In this document: piece by piece, positions 1 through 10,282 of the stretch
How positions within the stretch are numbered: the stretch's first letter is position 1
Layout of the letters: each line of letters starts with the position of its first letter
Made by a program: the position numbers and the translations under genes
DNA from: Thermoplasmata archaeon
Lineage (GTDB): Archaea; Thermoplasmatota; Thermoplasmata; GCA-020350865
Reading direction: 5' to 3'
Length of the DNA: 55,178 nt
Assembly (NCBI GenBank): GCA_020348445.1
Contig: CP070751.1
Span: 896,138-951,315, forward strand
The notes under the pieces: model-generated
What the model saw: the letters and a program-made list of their open reading frames with translations, nothing else
Database searches by the model: none
Told to the model about the DNA's origin: nothing

Positions 1-1
1 C

Positions 2-3000
2 GATGTGGACTGGGTTTATTTCGAACTTTTAAGTACTTCCGACATTGCATTGGAAACATATGGGGATGAATTAGATGACACGATATTGTACCTATTCGAA
101 TCTGACGGATCGACACTCATTACCTACGATGATGATGGCAATTACGATTTCTATTCATTGATAACAATAGAGGGCCTCGCCGCAGGAACCTACTACGCCG
201 TAGTAGAGGAGTACGATAACGACAACGAGATTCTAAGCTACACTCTGGAGTTGACAGTGGGAGGTATAGGTGGACCTGACAGCTATGAACCTGATGATGA
301 TTATTCAGAAGCCACTTTGATAGAAGATGGCATTTCGCAGGATCACTCCATATCACCGGCTGATGATTGGGACTGGGTTTACTTCACCCTAACAAGCGCA
401 GCCGATATCGTTTTGGAGACTGAAGGCCTGTCGGGCGGGGACACCATATTGTATCTATTTGAGCCCGTAGGATGGACGATAGTTGATTATGACGACGACG
501 GTGGATTTGACCTGTATTCCAGATTGGAAATGGCAAATCTCGATTCGGGAACCTATTATGCATTGATAGAGGAATATGACAACGACGAAGAAATACCCAG
601 CTACACTTTGGAGCTCACCGTTTCCAGTGTAGGTGTGACTGGTGACAGCTATGAGCCTGACGATACCTCTGCGCAGGCTACTACAATCACCAGCGGAACA
701 CCACAGTCCCATTCCATAGCTCCCGTGGGAGATGTGGACTGGGTGACTTTCACACTTTCCAGTACCGCGGACATAATTTTGGAGACCTCTGGATCTGCAG
801 ATGGGGATACAATATTGTACCTCATTGAATCAGATGGTACGACCCAAGTTACTTATGACGATGACGGCGGAAGCGATTTTTACTCTAGATTGACATGTGA
901 CGACCTTGCTGCTGGGACCTATTATGCGATTGTTGAGGAATATTTCAGCAATGACGAGATTGAAAGCTATTCAATAGAGCTTTCAGTAGTAACCGCAGGA
1001 GCCGGCGATGCCTTTGAACCAGATGATACATCGGCAGAGGCCAGTACCATATCCCATGGAGTGGCGCAGGAGCATTCCATATCACCTGTGGGGGATGTGG
1101 ATTGGGTGAAGTTCACTCTTTCCAGCACCGCAGATATCATTTTAGAGACTTCCAGTGCTGTTTCTGGAGATACTGTAATTTATCTTTGTGCATCAGATGG
1201 AGTGACGTTGATTACCTGGGACGACGACGGTGGTTTTGCCCTCTTTTCCAGGTTGACTTATGACGACCTCGGTGCTGGGACATATTATGCAATGGTTGAA
1301 GAATATTCTTATACAGAGGAGATTCAAAGCTACACTTTGGAACTAACCATATCCAGCATAAGCGAGGGAACAGACAGCTATGAACCTGACGATACATCGG
1401 CGCAGGCCAGTACGATCTCCGATGGAGTAGCCCAGGAGCACTCCATATCACCGGTTGGGGATGTGGACTGGGTAAAATTCACTATAGACAAAGTCTCGGA
1501 TGTGGTTTTGGAGACCTCGGGTGCTGGGTATCAGGATACTGTAATGTATCTCTATGAATCTGACGGTACAACACAAATTTCCTCGGATGATGATGGCGGT
1601 GAAAACCTTTTCTCTAGATTGGCAGTAGAAGGTCTTGTTGCAGGGACATATTACGCATATGTGGTGGAGTACAACAACGACGAAGAGATACCATTCTATG
1701 AACTACTACTCACTGTAACCACCCGTGAATGTGAGGGATACCCGGACAGCTATGAACCAGACGATATCCATTCACAGGCAACTATTCTACCCCCCGACAC
1801 ACGTCAATCTCACTCTATATATCCAATAGGGGATATCGATTGGATTAAATTCACCCTCTCCAGTGCTAGCTCGGTGATGATAGAGACAAAGGGTACAACC
1901 CAGGCAGATACGGTGTTGTATCTTTACGGATCTGACGGGACGACATTGATTGGTTCAGATGACGATGGCGGAATCGATTTCTATTCTAAAATAACAGCAA
2001 CTGGCCTGGCCGCTGGTACCTATTATGCAAAAATCGAGGATTACAGCGGTGATGACACCATTTCCGAGTATTCGATAACCCTTACCCTTGATTCTTCAAA
2101 ACTTGCCACAAGTCTTAATGTAAGAAATGCAAATGCCCAGGCAGGATCTTCTGTAGAATTACATGCGCAATTGACTTTAACGGACGGTACTCCCCTTTCA
2201 GGCAAAACGATACAGTTCTCGGTAAATGGAGAGACGGGATCATCCTCAACAGATACCAATGGCAACGCTTATTGGACATTGAATGTTCCCTCGGGTTGGA
2301 GCGGTCAGTACACCATAACCGCGACCTTTGCAGGGGACGCCTCTCTTCTTGAGGCGTCTGGAAATAGCGATTTGACTGTTGGGGATGTAACAATCTTACA
2401 TGGTACGATTAAGTTCGATCTAACCGTTAGCCTCCAGTGGGATGCTGATAACAGTTTCTTTACACCGTTTGTCTCGGGCCTTCGAAGCGCCACAAACTAT
2501 CTCTGGGATGCCACCGAGGGCCAGTTTTGGATTAGGCAGATAACCATTTATGAGAACTCGGAGCATTGGGATACAGCCGATATCAGAGTTCACAACAGTG
2601 CGTATCATCCATGTGCCTACGTAGGAGGTATTGAAAGAAGTGACCAACATATCTATATCGGTCTGGGATGGTCAGGGCAGTCAAGCACTGACCCAAATAC
2701 TTGGGCGACGGCAGACGGATATCGAACCATCATCCATGAGCTGGGCCATTATGCCCTCTATCTGTATGATGAATATTTGGATGCCAATGAACAAAGCCTG
2801 CCAAACTCCCAGATAATGCGTAGAGTGATGGGCTACCAATACGACACTGAGGTAACAGAATTTTCAACGGCCCTTGATTACTCTAATCCCCCCTCAGGAG
2901 CCAGTGCAAACACATATCACTGGGCTTACTACGGAAAATCGTGCTGGGACGTAATTAGTGATAAATATTCAGGGATTACAGTTCCCACACAAAGAGGTCT

Positions 3001-3967
3001 TCCTGGTCCCACAGATGATGTGGGTGCAGATACAGAGATAATTCTTCCTGCCGGTACTCTCGAATGTGAACTAACAAAGGATTCAGACGGGGACGGCATC
3101 CCTGATGTCTCCGACAACTTTCCAAAGAATCCCAATGAGATGATTGATTCAGATAATGATGGGATTGGAGACAAATCAGATTCGGACAGCGACAATGACG
3201 GGTACAAGGACAACATTGAAATCGCCTTAGGTACAAATCCCAATGATCCCAAGGAGAAACCCATGGACATAGACTCCGATTTTATTCCCGACGAAATGGA
3301 TGATGATGACGATGGGGACGGATTCTCCGATAAAGTGGAAGAAGCACTTGGTCGTGATCCCAAAAACGCCACTGACTATCCAACTGCACCACAGATAACC
3401 CACACCCTGCCTTCAGGCACCTTCATTGCAGGAAACACAATAAATCTATCTGTGGGAATTGATGATAGAGACGATGATATTAATTTCACCCGGTCTGGAA
3501 TTTACTATTCTTTTGACAATGGAACCACCTGGAATTTCTTACCGTTCACAGACCGCTCAGAGGGAATGTTTAATGTAAGTATAACACCCCCAGTTGGCAC
3601 CTACTCACTTTGGTATTACTTCTTTTTGGTGGATAGCCTCGGGTTGAATTCCACAGATCCTTTGGATGCCCCTGCCTCAAAACATGTCTTAACCCTTCAA
3701 GCAGCTGCAGAGGATGGAGATGGCGATGGAGAGGAAGAGGATGATAAAGAAGATGGGCCTCCGTGGTTGTGGATAGGCGCCATAATAATAGTCGTGGTTG
3801 TCGTGATCGTTGGAGTGATCTCAGGGAAAAAAATGGCAGGAAAAGGAAAACCACCAAAAGAACCTACAGAGGGAATTGGAGAACCAGTAGATCGATTTGA
3901 AGAACCCAAGACTCAACTTGAAGATTCTAAGGAGCCTATTTCCCCTGAAAAGGAAAATGAAGGCTGA
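2..3967 (+). CDS. Secreted PPC-repeat protein with HExxH metalloprotease-like domain (5' end outside window)
   Basis: The frame is open from the first bases, so the N-terminus lies upstream of the window. Six PPC-like beta domains of about 115 residues follow one another, each with a D-S-Y-E-P-D-D entry and a D-W-V core; the first is partial. An Ig-like domain comes next (about residues 700-800), then a region with HELGHYALYLYDEY near residue 911. This HExxH with a downstream D-E resembles the CLCA-type zinc metalloprotease signature. Thrombospondin type 3-like Asp-rich calcium-binding repeats occupy about residues 1025-1125. The protein ends with an acidic linker, one transmembrane helix (about 1252-1275) and a charged cytoplasmic tail. 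I infer a membrane-anchored extracellular protein facing outward; proteolytic activity is likely but untested, and the substrate is unknown. Confidence 0.8.
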   Translation, partial: DVDWVYFELLSTSDIALETYGDELDDTILYLFESDGSTLITYDDDGNYDFYSLITIEGLAAGTYYAVVEEYDNDNEILSYTLELTVGGIGGPDSYEPDDDYSEATLIEDGISQDHSISPADDWDWVYFTLTSAADIVLETEGLSGGDTILYLFEPVGWTIVDYDDDGGFDLYSRLEMANLDSGTYYALIEEYDNDEEIPSYTLELTVSSVGVTGDSYEPDDTSAQATTITSGTPQSHSIAPVGDVDWVTFTLSSTADIILETSGSADGDTILYLIESDGTTQVTYDDDGGSDFYSRLTCDDLAAGTYYAIVEEYFSNDEIESYSIELSVVTAGAGDAFEPDDTSAEASTISHGVAQEHSISPVGDVDWVKFTLSSTADIILETSSAVSGDTVIYLCASDGVTLITWDDDGGFALFSRLTYDDLGAGTYYAMVEEYSYTEEIQSYTLELTISSISEGTDSYEPDDTSAQASTISDGVAQEHSISPVGDVDWVKFTIDKVSDVVLETSGAGYQDTVMYLYESDGTTQISSDDDGGENLFSRLAVEGLVAGTYYAYVVEYNNDEEIPFYELLLTVTTRECEGYPDSYEPDDIHSQATILPPDTRQSHSIYPIGDIDWIKFTLSSASSVMIETKGTTQADTVLYLYGSDGTTLIGSDDDGGIDFYSKITATGLAAGTYYAKIEDYSGDDTISEYSITLTLDSSKLATSLNVRNANAQAGSSVELHAQLTLTDGTPLSGKTIQFSVNGETGSSSTDTNGNAYWTLNVPSGWSGQYTITATFAGDASLLEASGNSDLTVGDVTILHGTIKFDLTVSLQWDADNSFFTPFVSGLRSATNYLWDATEGQFWIRQITIYENSEHWDTADIRVHNSAYHPCAYVGGIERSDQHIYIGLGWSGQSSTDPNTWATADGYRTIIHELGHYALYLYDEYLDANEQSLPNSQIMRRVMGYQYDTEVTEFSTALDYSNPPSGASANTYHWAYYGKSCWDVISDKYSGITVPTQRGLPGPTDDVGADTEIILPAGTLECELTKDSDGDGIPDVSDNFPKNPNEMIDSDNDGIGDKSDSDSDNDGYKDNIEIALGTNPNDPKEKPMDIDSDFIPDEMDDDDDGDGFSDKVEEALGRDPKNATDYPTAPQITHTLPSGTFIAGNTINLSVGIDDRDDDINFTRSGIYYSFDNGTTWNFLPFTDRSEGMFNVSITPPVGTYSLWYYFFLVDSLGLNSTDPLDAPASKHVLTLQAAAEDGDGDGEEEDDKEDGPPWLWIGAIIIVVVVVIVGVISGKKMAGKGKPPKEPTEGIGEPVDRFEEPKTQLEDSKEPISPEKENEG

Positions 3968-4058
3968 GGTAAAAAGAAACATCATTTACCGCAATCTCAA
4001 TTTTTGAAAGTAGATCATCCTATCCCGCAAAATTTAATATAACATTAAATGGGAAAAA

Positions 4059-4072
4059 CCAAAGAATATATA
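4059..4072 (+). promoter_or_regulatory. Promoter of rtcB (BRE plus TATA box)
   Basis: CCAAAG followed by AATATATA lies about 41 bases before the rtcB start codon and matches the archaeal BRE/TATA layout. The SD GGTGATC at 4102-4108 precedes the ATG at 4113. Its GTGATCAC core is an 8-bp palindrome, which may be coincidental. Confidence 0.5.
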
Positions 4073-4112
4073 GGAGAATCGTGTTATTCTACTGGATTTA
4101 CGGTGATCACAC

Positions 4113-5594
4113 ATGACCTGGAACGGCCCCATAAACAGAATAGACGATTACCACTACGAGATTCCCAAAAGCTACAAGAGGGGAATGCGCACCTCGGGTA
4201 TATTGTATGTGGATAAGTCCATGTTAGTGGGCACGCTAAAAGACAACGCACCAGAGCAAGTGGCCAATGTAGCCACTCTACCAGGTATACAGGGAAATTC
4301 CATGGCAATGCCCGATATTCACTGGGGCTATGGGTTTCCAATTGGCGGAGTTGCCGCAATGGATGCTGAGGAGGGCGTCATATCACCAGGCGGTGTAGGC
4401 TACGATATTAACTGCGGGGTAAGACTTGTAAAAACAAATCTCATGCAGGAGGATATCAAGGCGAAAATAACCCAGCTCATCGATGCCATGTTCAGCAACG
4501 TACCCTCTGGCTTGGGATCCAAGGGCAAGGTGCGCATCAGCATGCAGGAATTGGACAAGGTTCTCTTAAATGGTGCTGAATGGGCCGTGGAAAATGGCTA
4601 CGGTTGGAAGGACGATCTAAAACACCTTGAGGAAAATGGCGCAATGGATGGTGCAAATCCAAATCTCGTGAGCCAAAAGGCAAAGCAAAGGGGCATGCCC
4701 CAGCTGGGTAGCCTGGGTGCGGGAAACCATTTTTTGGAAATTCAGAGAGTGGACAAGATATATAATCCAGAGGCTGCAAAACTCCTGGGCATCGAGCAGG
4801 AAAACCAAATCATGGTTATGATACATACAGGTTCAAGGGGTTGCGGCTACCAGATCTGCGACGACCAGATAAGGGAGATGGGCCGTCATTTCAGAAAAGA
4901 CGGCTATAACTACGTATCAGATGAATTCAAGATATCTTTGCCAGACAGGCAGCTCGTATGCGCCCCTGTGAACTCCAAGCCGGGTGAAAATTACTTCAAG
5001 GCCATGAAGTGCGCAGCAAACTATGCCTGGACCAACAGGCAGATGATAGTGCATTGGGTCAGGGAATCCTTTGAGAAGGTCTTGGGTAGAAAGGCAGAGG
5101 ATTTGGACATGAAGATCATCTACGATGTCGCCCACAATATAGCCAAGTTCGAGGAACATGAAATCGAGGGGAGAAGAAAAAAGGTGTATGTCCACAGAAA
5201 GGGAGCCACAAGAGCCTTCGGGCCGGGTAGAGTGGAGGTGCCAGAGAAATATAGATCAATGGGTCAGCCAGTCCTAATCCCAGGTGACATGGGTACCGCA
5301 AGTTACGTTCTTATAGGAACAAATAAGGCCATGAAGGAGAGCTTCGGCTCCACATGTCATGGTGCAGGTCGTGTAATGTCAAGAAAGGCCGCGACAAGAA
5401 GATGGAGGGGCCAGGAGATAATTGACAGACTCAAAGGTCAGGGTATCTATGTCAGGGCAGCAAGTAGGGGAGTTGCAGCTGAGGAAGCCCCAGATGCCTA
5501 CAAGAACGTTGACGATGTGGTGAGGATCGCAGACGGTGCAGGCATATCCAAGCTCGTTGCCAGGATGAAGCCTTTGGGTGTCGTAAAGGGTTAA
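4113..5594 (+). CDS. rtcB: RNA-splicing ligase RtcB
   Basis: GTP- and Mn2+-dependent RNA ligase that joins 2',3'-cyclic phosphate or 3'-phosphate ends to 5'-OH ends, as in archaeal tRNA exon ligation. At 493 residues it has the normal length of intein-free archaeal RtcB. Visible hallmarks are DINCGVRL (metal-binding Cys), [44 protein letters not shown] and CHGAGR, the last containing the His that is guanylylated in characterised family members. The ATG at 4113 is preceded by a good SD, and the [21 protein letters not shown] start matches the family N-terminus. No archease gene lies next to it. The RNA cyclase rtcA is encoded 16 kb downstream on the other strand. Confidence 0.96.
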   Translation: MTWNGPINRIDDYHYEIPKSYKRGMRTSGILYVDKSMLVGTLKDNAPEQVANVATLPGIQGNSMAMPDIHWGYGFPIGGVAAMDAEEGVISPGGVGYDINCGVRLVKTNLMQEDIKAKITQLIDAMFSNVPSGLGSKGKVRISMQELDKVLLNGAEWAVENGYGWKDDLKHLEENGAMDGANPNLVSQKAKQRGMPQLGSLGAGNHFLEIQRVDKIYNPEAAKLLGIEQENQIMVMIHTGSRGCGYQICDDQIREMGRHFRKDGYNYVSDEFKISLPDRQLVCAPVNSKPGENYFKAMKCAANYAWTNRQMIVHWVRESFEKVLGRKAEDLDMKIIYDVAHNIAKFEEHEIEGRRKKVYVHRKGATRAFGPGRVEVPEKYRSMGQPVLIPGDMGTASYVLIGTNKAMKESFGSTCHGAGRVMSRKAATRRWRGQEIIDRLKGQGIYVRAASRGVAAEEAPDAYKNVDDVVRIADGAGISKLVARMKPLGVVKG

Positions 5595-5672
5595 TATCAT
5601 TCCCACCAAAATTAGGAAGGTGAATGTATAATACTGAACTTACTCCCAATTGGGGAGATTGATAGCAACTTA

Positions 5673-6128
5673 ATGACGATGTTAAAAGACAGATTATCTT
5701 ATCTTCCCTTTGAGCTCTCGATCCTCGAGGGAGCCTCTGTTCCCGAGAAATCGTACAATGCTCTAAGAAACCAGTACGAGAGCCTTTTGTTCCTTGATTT
5801 GGCACGGCAATATCCAGGTGATAGGGTCCTGGGTATCACTGATGTGGATCTGTTTGCAGAGCCTTTAAATTTCGTATTCGGGCAGGCGGAGATATCTGGC
5901 AAAGCCGCTGTGATTTCACTCTCAAGACTCAAAGGTAAAAAGAAGATTTATTATAGTAGAACTGTAAAAGAAGCTGTGCACGAATTGGGCCACACATTTG
6001 GGCTTAGGCACTGCGATGAAGAAACTTGTGTAATGCACTTTTCCAATTGTCTAGCAGAGACAGATTTGAAGGGGGAGAAGTACTGTGCAAGTTGTGATAA
6101 AGACTTGAGGAGGAAAGGATTTTCCTAA
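5673..6128 (+). CDS. amzA: Archaemetzincin (zinc metalloprotease)
   Basis: The protein carries the archaemetzincin signature HELGHTFGLRHC, followed by CVMHFSN and a C-terminal CASC (CxxC) pair. These would bind a catalytic zinc and a structural zinc. The family is a small cytosolic metzincin whose physiological substrate is not established. The first in-frame ATG is at 5673, but the frame stays open upstream and encodes a stretch (IILNLLPIGEIDSNL) that resembles the usual archaemetzincin N-terminus. An SD-like AGGAAGGTGA sits at 5614-5623. The true protein therefore probably begins near 5628, at a non-ATG codon or after a one-base shift (see findings). It follows rtcB by 78 bases in the same direction. 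Confidence 0.9.
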   Translation: MTMLKDRLSYLPFELSILEGASVPEKSYNALRNQYESLLFLDLARQYPGDRVLGITDVDLFAEPLNFVFGQAEISGKAAVISLSRLKGKKKIYYSRTVKEAVHELGHTFGLRHCDEETCVMHFSNCLAETDLKGEKYCASCDKDLRRKGFS

Positions 6129-6289
6129 TTAATTTACTGAAAATGATTCACTCATTTCTTTAATCCGGTTTTATATCTGCCATGGGATAATCAGGTATTA
6201 AGGGGGGAATATATCGAGTTCATATAAACGATAAAATTAGATATATAGCAGGGAATTGAATTCTTATAATGGGAAGTGTAAGTGTAAAA

Positions 6290-7774
6290 TTATTTTAGAA
6301 ATGTCTCCCTCTTATAGGCCGTTGGAATGAACAGTATGAGGGCGGCGAATATTTCCAGCCTGCCCAGCCACATACAGGCAATGAGCCATATCTTGGCAAG
6401 TTTAGGTAGGGCGGCATAACTGAATTCGGGTCCAACAGTCCCTAATGCAGGACCTACATTACCCAGACACGAGGCCGACGCCGAGGCTCCCGAGATCATG
6501 TCCAATCCCAGAGCGAGCATGGCCCCTGTGGAAATAATGAATATGAGGATGTAGGCAAAGAAGAACATGGTTATCGTATGAAGGTCCTGCTCCGAAACCA
6601 CCGTATTCCCGAGGCGCACATGCACCACTTCACGGGGATTTAAAAGCTGCCTGAGCTTCTTCTTCAACATCTTGAGCATGAGAAGAACTCTAACCTGTTT
6701 CATACCCCCTCCTGTTGATGCGGCACATCCTCCAATGAACATGGCAAGTAAAAGTACAAATCTCGAGAATTCAGGCCAGGCATCATAGTTTGCAGTTGTA
6801 TAACCTGTGGATGTCATAATCGATACCGTTTGAAATGCCGAGGTGCTTGCTGAGTTCCCTGATTCATATCCACTTGCAACCTGACTGAAAAACACAAAAA
6901 AGCCTGCGAAAAATATCATGATCATGTAAAACCTGAATTCCGGATCTCTCAGATACTCCCGACCCTTGCCGTGTATGGCATGATAATGGAGTGTGAAGTT
7001 GGTTCCCGCTATTATCATGAACACGATGATGACCCAATGTACAAGAACAGAGTAATATCCCACACTTTCGGTGTGCGGGGAGAATCCTCCTGTGGACATG
7101 GTGGTGAAAGCATGATATACAGATTCATAGAATGGCACCCCCACCAGTACCAACGCTATGACCTCAGCCATGGTAAAGAAAAGATAGACAAGCCAAAGAA
7201 GTTTGGCAGTTTGCATAATCGTTGGTTTTAATTTGTGCAAAGAAGGCCCGGGGGCTTCTGCCTCAAAGAGCCTTCTTCCTCCCCGGGTCAACCGCGTCAA
7301 TACGGCCACACTAAGCACAATAATACCCATTCCTCCGAGCCACTGAAGTAGCGCCCTCCAGAATAATACACTCTGATGATGGTCCTCTAGTGGATAAGAA
7401 AGGACAGTGGCCCCAGTTGTTGTAATACCCGACATGGCCTCAAAATACCCGTCAGTAAAAGAAGATACAGAACCTGCCAGAATAAATGGAAGCGATGCAA
7501 AGAAAGCCACGACCAACCATCCCGCTGATACAATGGCAAATCCCTCTTTATCTGTAAAATCCTCCCTTTTTCCTGCAATCTCCATAACGATACCGCAAAC
7601 TAAAGAGATAAAGAAGCACAAAATAAATATTATAATGGTACCCGGGATTTGCGTGAAAATGAATTCAGAACTAGATTCCCAGAAATAAAGGGCTGGAATT
7701 ATAGGAAGTAAAAAAGCAAAGGAGAACATCTTAAGGATGGTCCCAATCGTACCTAGTACGACACTCACCCTCAA
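6290..7774 (-). CDS. trkH: Trk/Ktr-type potassium uptake protein, membrane subunit TrkH
   Basis: A 494-residue polytopic membrane protein with the four-fold P-loop organisation of TrkH/KtrB potassium transporters. Filter-like segments visible are GITTTGATV, TTMSTGGFSPH, TSTGYTTANY and ASTGGGMKQVR. It would form the K+-conducting pore and be gated by the adjacent RCK protein. The start is taken as TTG at 7774. The SD GGTGAG that serves it contains the TGA stop of trkA, so the two genes are probably translationally coupled. The gene is the last of an mscS-trkA-trkH run on the minus strand. Confidence 0.94.
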   Translation of the reverse strand: MRVSVVLGTIGTILKMFSFAFLLPIIPALYFWESSSEFIFTQIPGTIIIFILCFFISLVCGIVMEIAGKREDFTDKEGFAIVSAGWLVVAFFASLPFILAGSVSSFTDGYFEAMSGITTTGATVLSYPLEDHHQSVLFWRALLQWLGGMGIIVLSVAVLTRLTRGGRRLFEAEAPGPSLHKLKPTIMQTAKLLWLVYLFFTMAEVIALVLVGVPFYESVYHAFTTMSTGGFSPHTESVGYYSVLVHWVIIVFMIIAGTNFTLHYHAIHGKGREYLRDPEFRFYMIMIFFAGFFVFFSQVASGYESGNSASTSAFQTVSIMTSTGYTTANYDAWPEFSRFVLLLAMFIGGCAASTGGGMKQVRVLLMLKMLKKKLRQLLNPREVVHVRLGNTVVSEQDLHTITMFFFAYILIFIISTGAMLALGLDMISGASASASCLGNVGPALGTVGPEFSYAALPKLAKIWLIACMWLGRLEIFAALILFIPTAYKRETFLK

Positions 7775-7780
7775 ACATGC

Positions 7781-9121
7781 TCACCCCGAAAACCATCTAT
7801 CGATTGCCATGCGATCTGTGGGATAGTAAAGGAGAAATAACCTTTCGCCCTCCGAGATCATGTGATTATCTTCTGGAATAAAAGCATCACCCTCACGCAC
7901 AGCTCCTGCTATTAACACAGTCCCAATTGCTGAGGATAACTCACCCACTGCCTTGCCCACACATCTCATTTTGCGGATCACTTTTGTATTCTTTAATAAA
8001 ATATCCTCACTACGAAGTATTTTTCTTCTTAGGGGGTCACCACCTCTGAGAAGGTTCATTATTGTTTTCACTAGAAGTAGGTTAGGGACCACCACATCAT
8101 CCACGAGGGTTTTTTCCACGGACGCCTTCAAATCGATTCGATCCACAAGGGCGAGTGCAGTGGGAACACCGAATTGCTTCGCTAAAACTGCGATGAGGAG
8201 GTTGCGCTCCATTCCGAATCCTGTTGCAAGCATGACATCGAATCGTCCAATCTCCTCCTTTTTAAGAACTCCATGACCGAGAGGATCGGATTGAATCACA
8301 GAGGCCCTTGGAAGGGTTCTTGCCACATCTTCTGTCTTCTTTTTTGATATCTCCATTATGACCACAGATATGTCAGAGTCTAGAAGTTTCTGTGCCAGGG
8401 TTAATCCTGTATTGGTTGCGCCTGCTATAAAAACATCCTTGACCTCTTTATACGGATTTATACCCGTTCCAAGTGCTTTTTTTACATCCTCAACCTTAGC
8501 TCTGTTGTCCAATAATATGCACAATTCGTCCTCCTCCTGAAGGACTGTGGGGTCCAAGGGGATGATCTGCTCCACACCTCTGAAAACTGATATAATTCGA
8601 GAACCCGTGGGTAAATCTAATTGCGATATTTGTTTGCGGCGGCAAGGAGATCTGAACTCCACAACCATATGATAAGTCTTCATATTTCGCTTCCTCAATT
8701 CCCTAAGGGAAGATGGGAAGGAGAAGACCCGTGATATCTGAGCAGCTGTAATTAAAGGGGGACATAAGACAACGTCCACACCTATGTGAACATACCTTCT
8801 GGACACTGCTTCATTTGCTAGGAAGGGGTCGTTGACACGGGCAATGGTCCCGCAACCGTAATAGTTGGCAAGTGAACAACTTGTAAGGTTTGCACTATCA
8901 TCCTTTGTCACACCCAGGTAGTAATCACTTTTTTCGATTCCGGCATCTTTGAGGGAATCGGGATCACTGACATCTCCTTTAATTACAAGGGCATCTATAT
9001 TACTTGCTCTTGCAGCCGCTGATTCATTGTTCTCGACAAATGCCACCTCATGCCCCTCGGCCCTAAGAAGCATGCCAAGGTGTTGACCAGCGTCTCCGGC
9101 ACCCCCTATAACCACATGCAT
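7781..9121 (-). CDS. trkA: Trk potassium system NAD-binding regulatory subunit TrkA
   Basis: A 446-residue protein with two tandem RCK units, each an RCK_N Rossmann domain followed by RCK_C. The first begins MHVVIGGAGDAGQHLGMLL, with a Gly-rich nucleotide loop and an acidic residue (VEN) at the end of strand 2. The second begins DVFIAGATNTGLTLAQKLL and has a modified loop. It is the cytosolic gating ring for TrkH, responding to NAD(H) or ATP/ADP in studied homologues. The gene lies 14 bases after mscS and 6 bases before trkH, consistent with one operon. Confidence 0.94.
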   Translation of the reverse strand: MHVVIGGAGDAGQHLGMLLRAEGHEVAFVENNESAAARASNIDALVIKGDVSDPDSLKDAGIEKSDYYLGVTKDDSANLTSCSLANYYGCGTIARVNDPFLANEAVSRRYVHIGVDVVLCPPLITAAQISRVFSFPSSLRELRKRNMKTYHMVVEFRSPCRRKQISQLDLPTGSRIISVFRGVEQIIPLDPTVLQEEDELCILLDNRAKVEDVKKALGTGINPYKEVKDVFIAGATNTGLTLAQKLLDSDISVVIMEISKKKTEDVARTLPRASVIQSDPLGHGVLKKEEIGRFDVMLATGFGMERNLLIAVLAKQFGVPTALALVDRIDLKASVEKTLVDDVVVPNLLLVKTIMNLLRGGDPLRRKILRSEDILLKNTKVIRKMRCVGKAVGELSSAIGTVLIAGAVREGDAFIPEDNHMISEGERLFLLYYPTDRMAIDRWFSG

Positions 9122-9135
9122 ATAAAATCCAGCTC

Positions 9136-10113
9136 CTAAGTCTGAGAATCCTTGAAAGCTATATCTATCCCCTCTTTTTTAAACTCCTTAATTATGTTCT
9201 CTGATATAGTTGTGCGCATCTCATTTCGCTCTGATATTGGGCAGAAATAAGTCAAAATAACCATGAGACCCTCAGGCTCAAATGAAAGCATAAGCGAGGG
9301 CATTGAGGGAACGTTATCCGAGGAGGATGAATTTTTAATCATATCCTGTCTGTATTTCCTCATGATGGGACCTGCTATGCTATTCCCAACCTGGGTTATC
9401 AGATCCTTGGCCAATAGATGATCGGTTTTTGCTGGCAATAATACCTTGATCTCGTCCCAAACCAGGGACCTTTTAGGGGATATCGTAAAAATCGGACTCG
9501 TAAAAACAAAGGAGTTCGGTATCAGCACCTCCCTGTTCGTGTAATGTTCCTCGCCCATGAATTGATCTGTCTCTATCAATCTAGTATTCATGATCGTTAT
9601 CCCAACTATTCTACCTTTTATCCCCTCCACCTCTACCAGGTCCCCGATCCTCAGTCGATGCTGAAATATAATATGCAGCCAGCCCGCAAAGTTTACAAAG
9701 GCTTTGTAGAACATTATAATGATAATCAAGAATAGGATTCCTATCAGTATACCTATACTTGTAATATCCCCTACAAGCACAAAAGCGAGAATTAGAAGTG
9801 AGGCGATCCAAATTGCATACTTAATGAACTGCCAGGTGTAGGTTGCCTCCTGTGAGGACAGGAACCTGGATAGGGCTCTCATGAAAAAAGGCTGGAGAAT
9901 CGAGATAAAAAGAAGTGTGGCAATCAAAACGAAGATTACAGTAACAGCAGGTGGCAAAAGCACCAAAAGAACGTCCTTAAATGAATCGGCGCCTAGGAAC
10001 CTCCCAAGGTAAGCGGCGATTACAACAAGTATGAAAAGTAGGGCTATTTCGCCAAGGATGAGCTTTACCAAACGATTAGAGCTCTCTTCCATACCACGGT
10101 AATATACAGTCAT
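9136..10113 (-). CDS. Small-conductance mechanosensitive channel (MscS family)
   Basis: A 325-residue membrane protein with about four hydrophobic segments in the first 150 residues, then a typical MscS beta domain (RIGDLVEVEGIKGRIVGITI) and a cytoplasmic alpha/beta tail. MscS channels open under membrane tension and release solutes during hypo-osmotic shock. The start is the ATG at 10113; an internal Met at residue 8 (MEESSNRL) is an alternative. It is the first gene of the mscS-trkA-trkH operon, which links solute efflux with potassium uptake. A minus-strand TATA-like CTTTAAAGG lies about 45-50 bases upstream. Confidence 0.9.
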   Translation of the reverse strand: MTVYYRGMEESSNRLVKLILGEIALLFILVVIAAYLGRFLGADSFKDVLLVLLPPAVTVIFVLIATLLFISILQPFFMRALSRFLSSQEATYTWQFIKYAIWIASLLILAFVLVGDITSIGILIGILFLIIIIMFYKAFVNFAGWLHIIFQHRLRIGDLVEVEGIKGRIVGITIMNTRLIETDQFMGEEHYTNREVLIPNSFVFTSPIFTISPKRSLVWDEIKVLLPAKTDHLLAKDLITQVGNSIAGPIMRKYRQDMIKNSSSSDNVPSMPSLMLSFEPEGLMVILTYFCPISERNEMRTTISENIIKEFKKEGIDIAFKDSQT

Positions 10114-10228
10114 TATATTTCAATTTTCTCTCGATGATGTTTAAGGGCAATTGTTCCTTTAAAGCCCCGTTTCTTGAGAGGAATTGAGTTTTTATTCTTG
10201 TCAGTTTCCTCTGTTGATTAAAAGAAAA

Positions 10229-10282
10229 AATATATAATCTTCTATTCCGTTTACAAATAAGAATTAAAAAGGGGGAGTGTAA
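10229..10282 (+). promoter_or_regulatory. Promoter and leader of coiled-coil gene, with shared GGGGGAGTGTAAT block
   Basis: A TATA-like AATATATAAT at 10229-10238 is followed about 32 bases later by GGGGGAGTGTAAT at 10271-10283, which supplies the SD and runs into the TTG start. The identical 13-mer precedes the PCNA start codon at 50081-50093, also downstream of a TATAATCTT-type box. Confidence 0.45.

Noticed and set aside
2929..3372. 147-codon minus-strand frame opposite the Asp-rich calcium repeats
   Set aside because: It is a Ser/Leu-rich shadow of GAT/GAC-rich coding sequence, with no promoter or SD.
4113..5594. Intein in RtcB, as known from some archaea
   Set aside because: The protein is 493 residues and collinear with intein-free RtcB at the catalytic motifs.
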